Shown here in pieces: positions 62,020 to 64,000 of a stretch of 64,000 nt of DNA. Made by a program: the position numbers and the translations under genes. Where the stretch lies: the NCBI GenBank assembly GCA_007258455.2, contig VDFB02047230.1, forward strand, positions 153,375,797 through 153,439,796, given 5' to 3'. Position 1 is the first letter of the stretch. Each line of letters starts with the position of its first letter. The notes beneath the pieces were generated by a model. It searched no databases. It was not told the origin of the DNA and was given only the letters and a program-made list of their open reading frames with translations. Origin of the DNA: Sequoia sempervirens (Eukaryota; Streptophyta; Pinopsida; Cupressales; Cupressaceae).

Positions 62020-63372
62020 TTGTTGGGTTATTCCATTCAGGAGGACGTGTTGTTCAGAGGAAATCAATTGTATATACCCCGGAGTTCAATGAGGGACAAC
62101 TTGGTGAAGGAGAAGCACAGTGAAGGATTGTCAAGACACTTTGGAGTTGATAAGACAGTGGCATTGGTAAGTGAGACTTACTTTTGGCCGCAGATTCATA
62201 AGGATGTTAGGAGATTTGTGTAGAGTTGTAGAGTTTTTCAAGTTCCAAAAGGAAGTAGTCAAAATGTTGGATTGTATAAGCCTTTGACAGTTCTGGAAAG
62301 ACCTTGGGAAGATATTAGCATGGATTTCATACTTGGTTTGTCGAAGACACAAAGAGGTAACAATTATGTATTTGTAGTGGTAGATAGATTTTCTAAGATG
62401 GCACATTTCATACCTTGAAATAAGAAAATAGATGTAGTACATGTAGCAGACTTGTTTTTTAGAGAAGTGGTTAAATTGCATGGATTACCTAAGAGTATTG
62501 TTTCAGACAGAGATGTGAAGTTTGCTGATTACTTTTGGAGGACACTTTGGAAGAAGTTGAAGAAAAATTTGAAGTTCAGTTTCACATTTCACCCATAGAC
62601 TAATGGATAGACAGAGGTAGTAAATAGGAGTTTAGGGAATTTACTGAGATGTTTGGTTGGAGAGAAGACTGGAAGTTGGGATTTATCCCTTGCACAAGCA
62701 GAGTTTTCCTATAATAATTCAGCGAACAGGAGTACAGGAAAGACACCTTTTGAGATTGTTACTAGAGTTCATCCTAGAGGTATATCAAAGTTGAGAGACA
62801 TCAATATGGAAGACAAGAGGAGTGCAGAAGTAGAAGGATTTCCAGAACACATGAAGCAGTTGCATAGTCAAGTAAAACAACAATTGGAAGACATGAACAA
62901 GAAGTATAAGGAGAAAGCGGATGAAAAGAGGAGACATAAGGAATTTGAAGTTGGAGATGAAGTGATGGTATGTTTGAGGAAAGAGAGGTTTCTAGTTGGC
63001 ACATACAACAAGTTGAAGATGAGGAAGTTCAGACCTTGTAAGATCTTGAAGAAGTTTGATTCAGGAAATGCATATGAAGTGGAGTTACCAGATGGTATGG
63101 GTATATTGCCTATATTCAACATTGTAGATCTACATCAGTATCATGAAGCAAAATTCAATGAAGATAGTAAATCAAAATTGGAGAGTCATTTTCCTAAACA
63201 ATATTCAAATGAGGTTGAAGAGATTTTGGATGTCAAAGATGGGAGGAAGACTCGTGGAAGATAGTACAAAGAATATCTTGTGAAGTGGAGAGGTAGACCG
63301 GTTGAGGATTCTTCTTGGATTTCCTAGGCTGAGGTAGACTGTTTTAGTTTTCCTTTGACCCTAGAAAAGTGA
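62020..63372 (+). pseudogene. Integrase with C-terminal chromodomain of the chromovirus
   Basis: Same frame as gag. The zinc-binding part reads KHSEGLSRHFGVDKTV and SCRVFQ; the second Cys of its CxxC is Phe (codon 62,236-62,238). The catalytic core shows [32 protein letters not shown] and HP-stop-TNG-stop-TEVVNRSL, so the DDE acidic residues are all readable. The C-terminal part has RKERFLVGTYNKLKMRKFRP and FNIVDLHQYHEA. A chromodomain follows (EVEEILDVKDGRKTRGR, stop, YKEYLVKWRGRPVEDSSWIS), which in this lineage steers insertion to marked chromatin. The frame ends at a TGA at 63,370-63,372. Confidence 0.92.
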
Positions 63373-63402
63373 GCGACTCACTCTTCATTAACCACACATG
63401 TC

Positions 63403-64000
63403 TGATGCAGGAGCATCCTTGGTTCTTGGCAATCTTACATCAACCAAAAATATTTTCTTTTAGTTTTTGTTCTTGTTTTGTTCTTTCTCAGTTCATGTTG
63501 GTGGATTCAACATGTTTGCTCACTAGGCTCTATGGATCTTTTTGTACATTTTCTACATGTTCATTTTCCTTGTCCCAAGTTTTGGACTTGATTGGATCTT
63601 TTTCCAGCAAGTTATCGCTTCCAGAATTCTTGGCAGTTTCTTGAATCGACATCAAAATAATTTCAACTTTTCAGCCAGTTTGACCGTTGTGGATCATCCC
63701 CGTGACTTGCAGATCTTATTGGTGTGATTTTAAATATTCCTAGGAGTGTCCCCGACCATCCTTATAGGCTCACACTTTGTCTTATGCACTTGATGAAGAG
63801 TAATTCAAATTTGAGGCCGACCTATTCATGTGCACGTTACATTTTCTTTCCTTGGAGAATGTGATGATCTTGGCCGACACAGATGTTTTTGGAGTTTTGG
63901 ATATGCTATCAAGCTTGTAATCAATCATTAGATTAATGAGGAGAGTTGGTAGTTGATTTAGTAGATTAAGATTGATTTGAATTGTAATTTTCAGCTTGCA
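63403..64000 (+). repeat. 3' LTR of the chromovirus (partial)
   Basis: TGATGCAGGAGCATCCTTGG at 63,403 begins a direct repeat of 57,907 onward that continues to the window end (matching up to about 58,507). Differences are scattered single bases plus a few small indels. Confidence 0.93.

Larger units (their letters stand above)
57907..64000 (+). mobile_element. Chromovirus-type Ty3/gypsy retrotransposon (3' LTR cut by window end)
   Basis: 5' LTR 57,907-58,721, primer site 58,725-58,735, gag-pol-chromodomain 58,843-63,372 and a 3' LTR starting at 63,403. The domain order gag, protease, RT, RNase H, integrase, chromodomain and the tRNA-Met primer site mark a Tekay/Del-like chromovirus. It inserted into the repeat mosaic: the sequence left of 57,907 matches 52,203-52,290. 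The target duplication cannot be tested because the right end is outside the window. Confidence 0.95.

Overview
The window looks like intergenic chromatin from a large-genome land plant, probably a gymnosperm such as a conifer. That is an inference. It rests on old, heavily decayed Ty3/gypsy and Ty1/copia LTR elements nested in one another, large AT-rich gaps, an intron-bearing cytochrome P450 relic and a PLS-type PPR relic. No intact host gene was found, and no rRNA, tRNA or CRISPR. Every coding region recognised is broken.

Layout. 1-3.4 kb: AT-rich, nothing recognised. 3.4-5.6 kb: a minus-strand Tat-type gypsy pol relic (RT, RNase H, second RNase H) that ends in an inverted duplication of itself, forming a hairpin. 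6,906-24,055: one complete 17.15-kb minus-strand LTR retrotransposon with the exact target duplication ATATT. Its LTRs are huge (4,662 and 4,969 bp), carry a coding region of their own and contain a cluster of 31-nt hairpins. Between the LTRs lie gag, protease, an RNase H placed before RT, RT, gypsy RNase H and integrase. Two solo LTRs are nested inside it, one splitting integrase (11,975-13,269, TSD CTTGT) and one in the 5' LTR (21,661-22,145, TSD TAGGA). 24-27 kb: unrecognised AT-rich DNA. 27-28.7 kb: 5' end of a copia element. 28.75-30.7 kb: a relative of the giant LTR, split by another solo LTR (28,964-30,269, TSD GATGT).

30.7-33.5 kb: a LINE RT fragment (minus), a two-exon transposase-like pseudogene (plus), and P450 exons directly downstream. 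33.5-36.9 kb: AT-rich, only a short duplication. 36.9-38.4 kb: a TATA-bearing tandem array followed by a decayed PPR gene. 39-45.7 kb: relics of another gypsy element (gag on minus) with T-rich minisatellite. 45.7-57.9 kb: a mosaic of diverged direct and inverted duplications and AT/GT microsatellites, containing a tidy 2.45-kb non-autonomous LTR element (47,869-50,321, TSD ATGTG). 57,907-64,000: a plus-strand chromovirus with 5' LTR, tRNA-Met primer site, a full gag-pol-chromodomain frame broken almost only by in-frame stops, and a 3' LTR cut by the window end.

The strongest leads are the LTR-borne reading frame and hairpin family of the giant element, its RNase H order, the foldback made from RNase H coding sequence, and the TAG-dominated decay of the chromovirus. 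All alignments were made by eye, so percentages are approximate.
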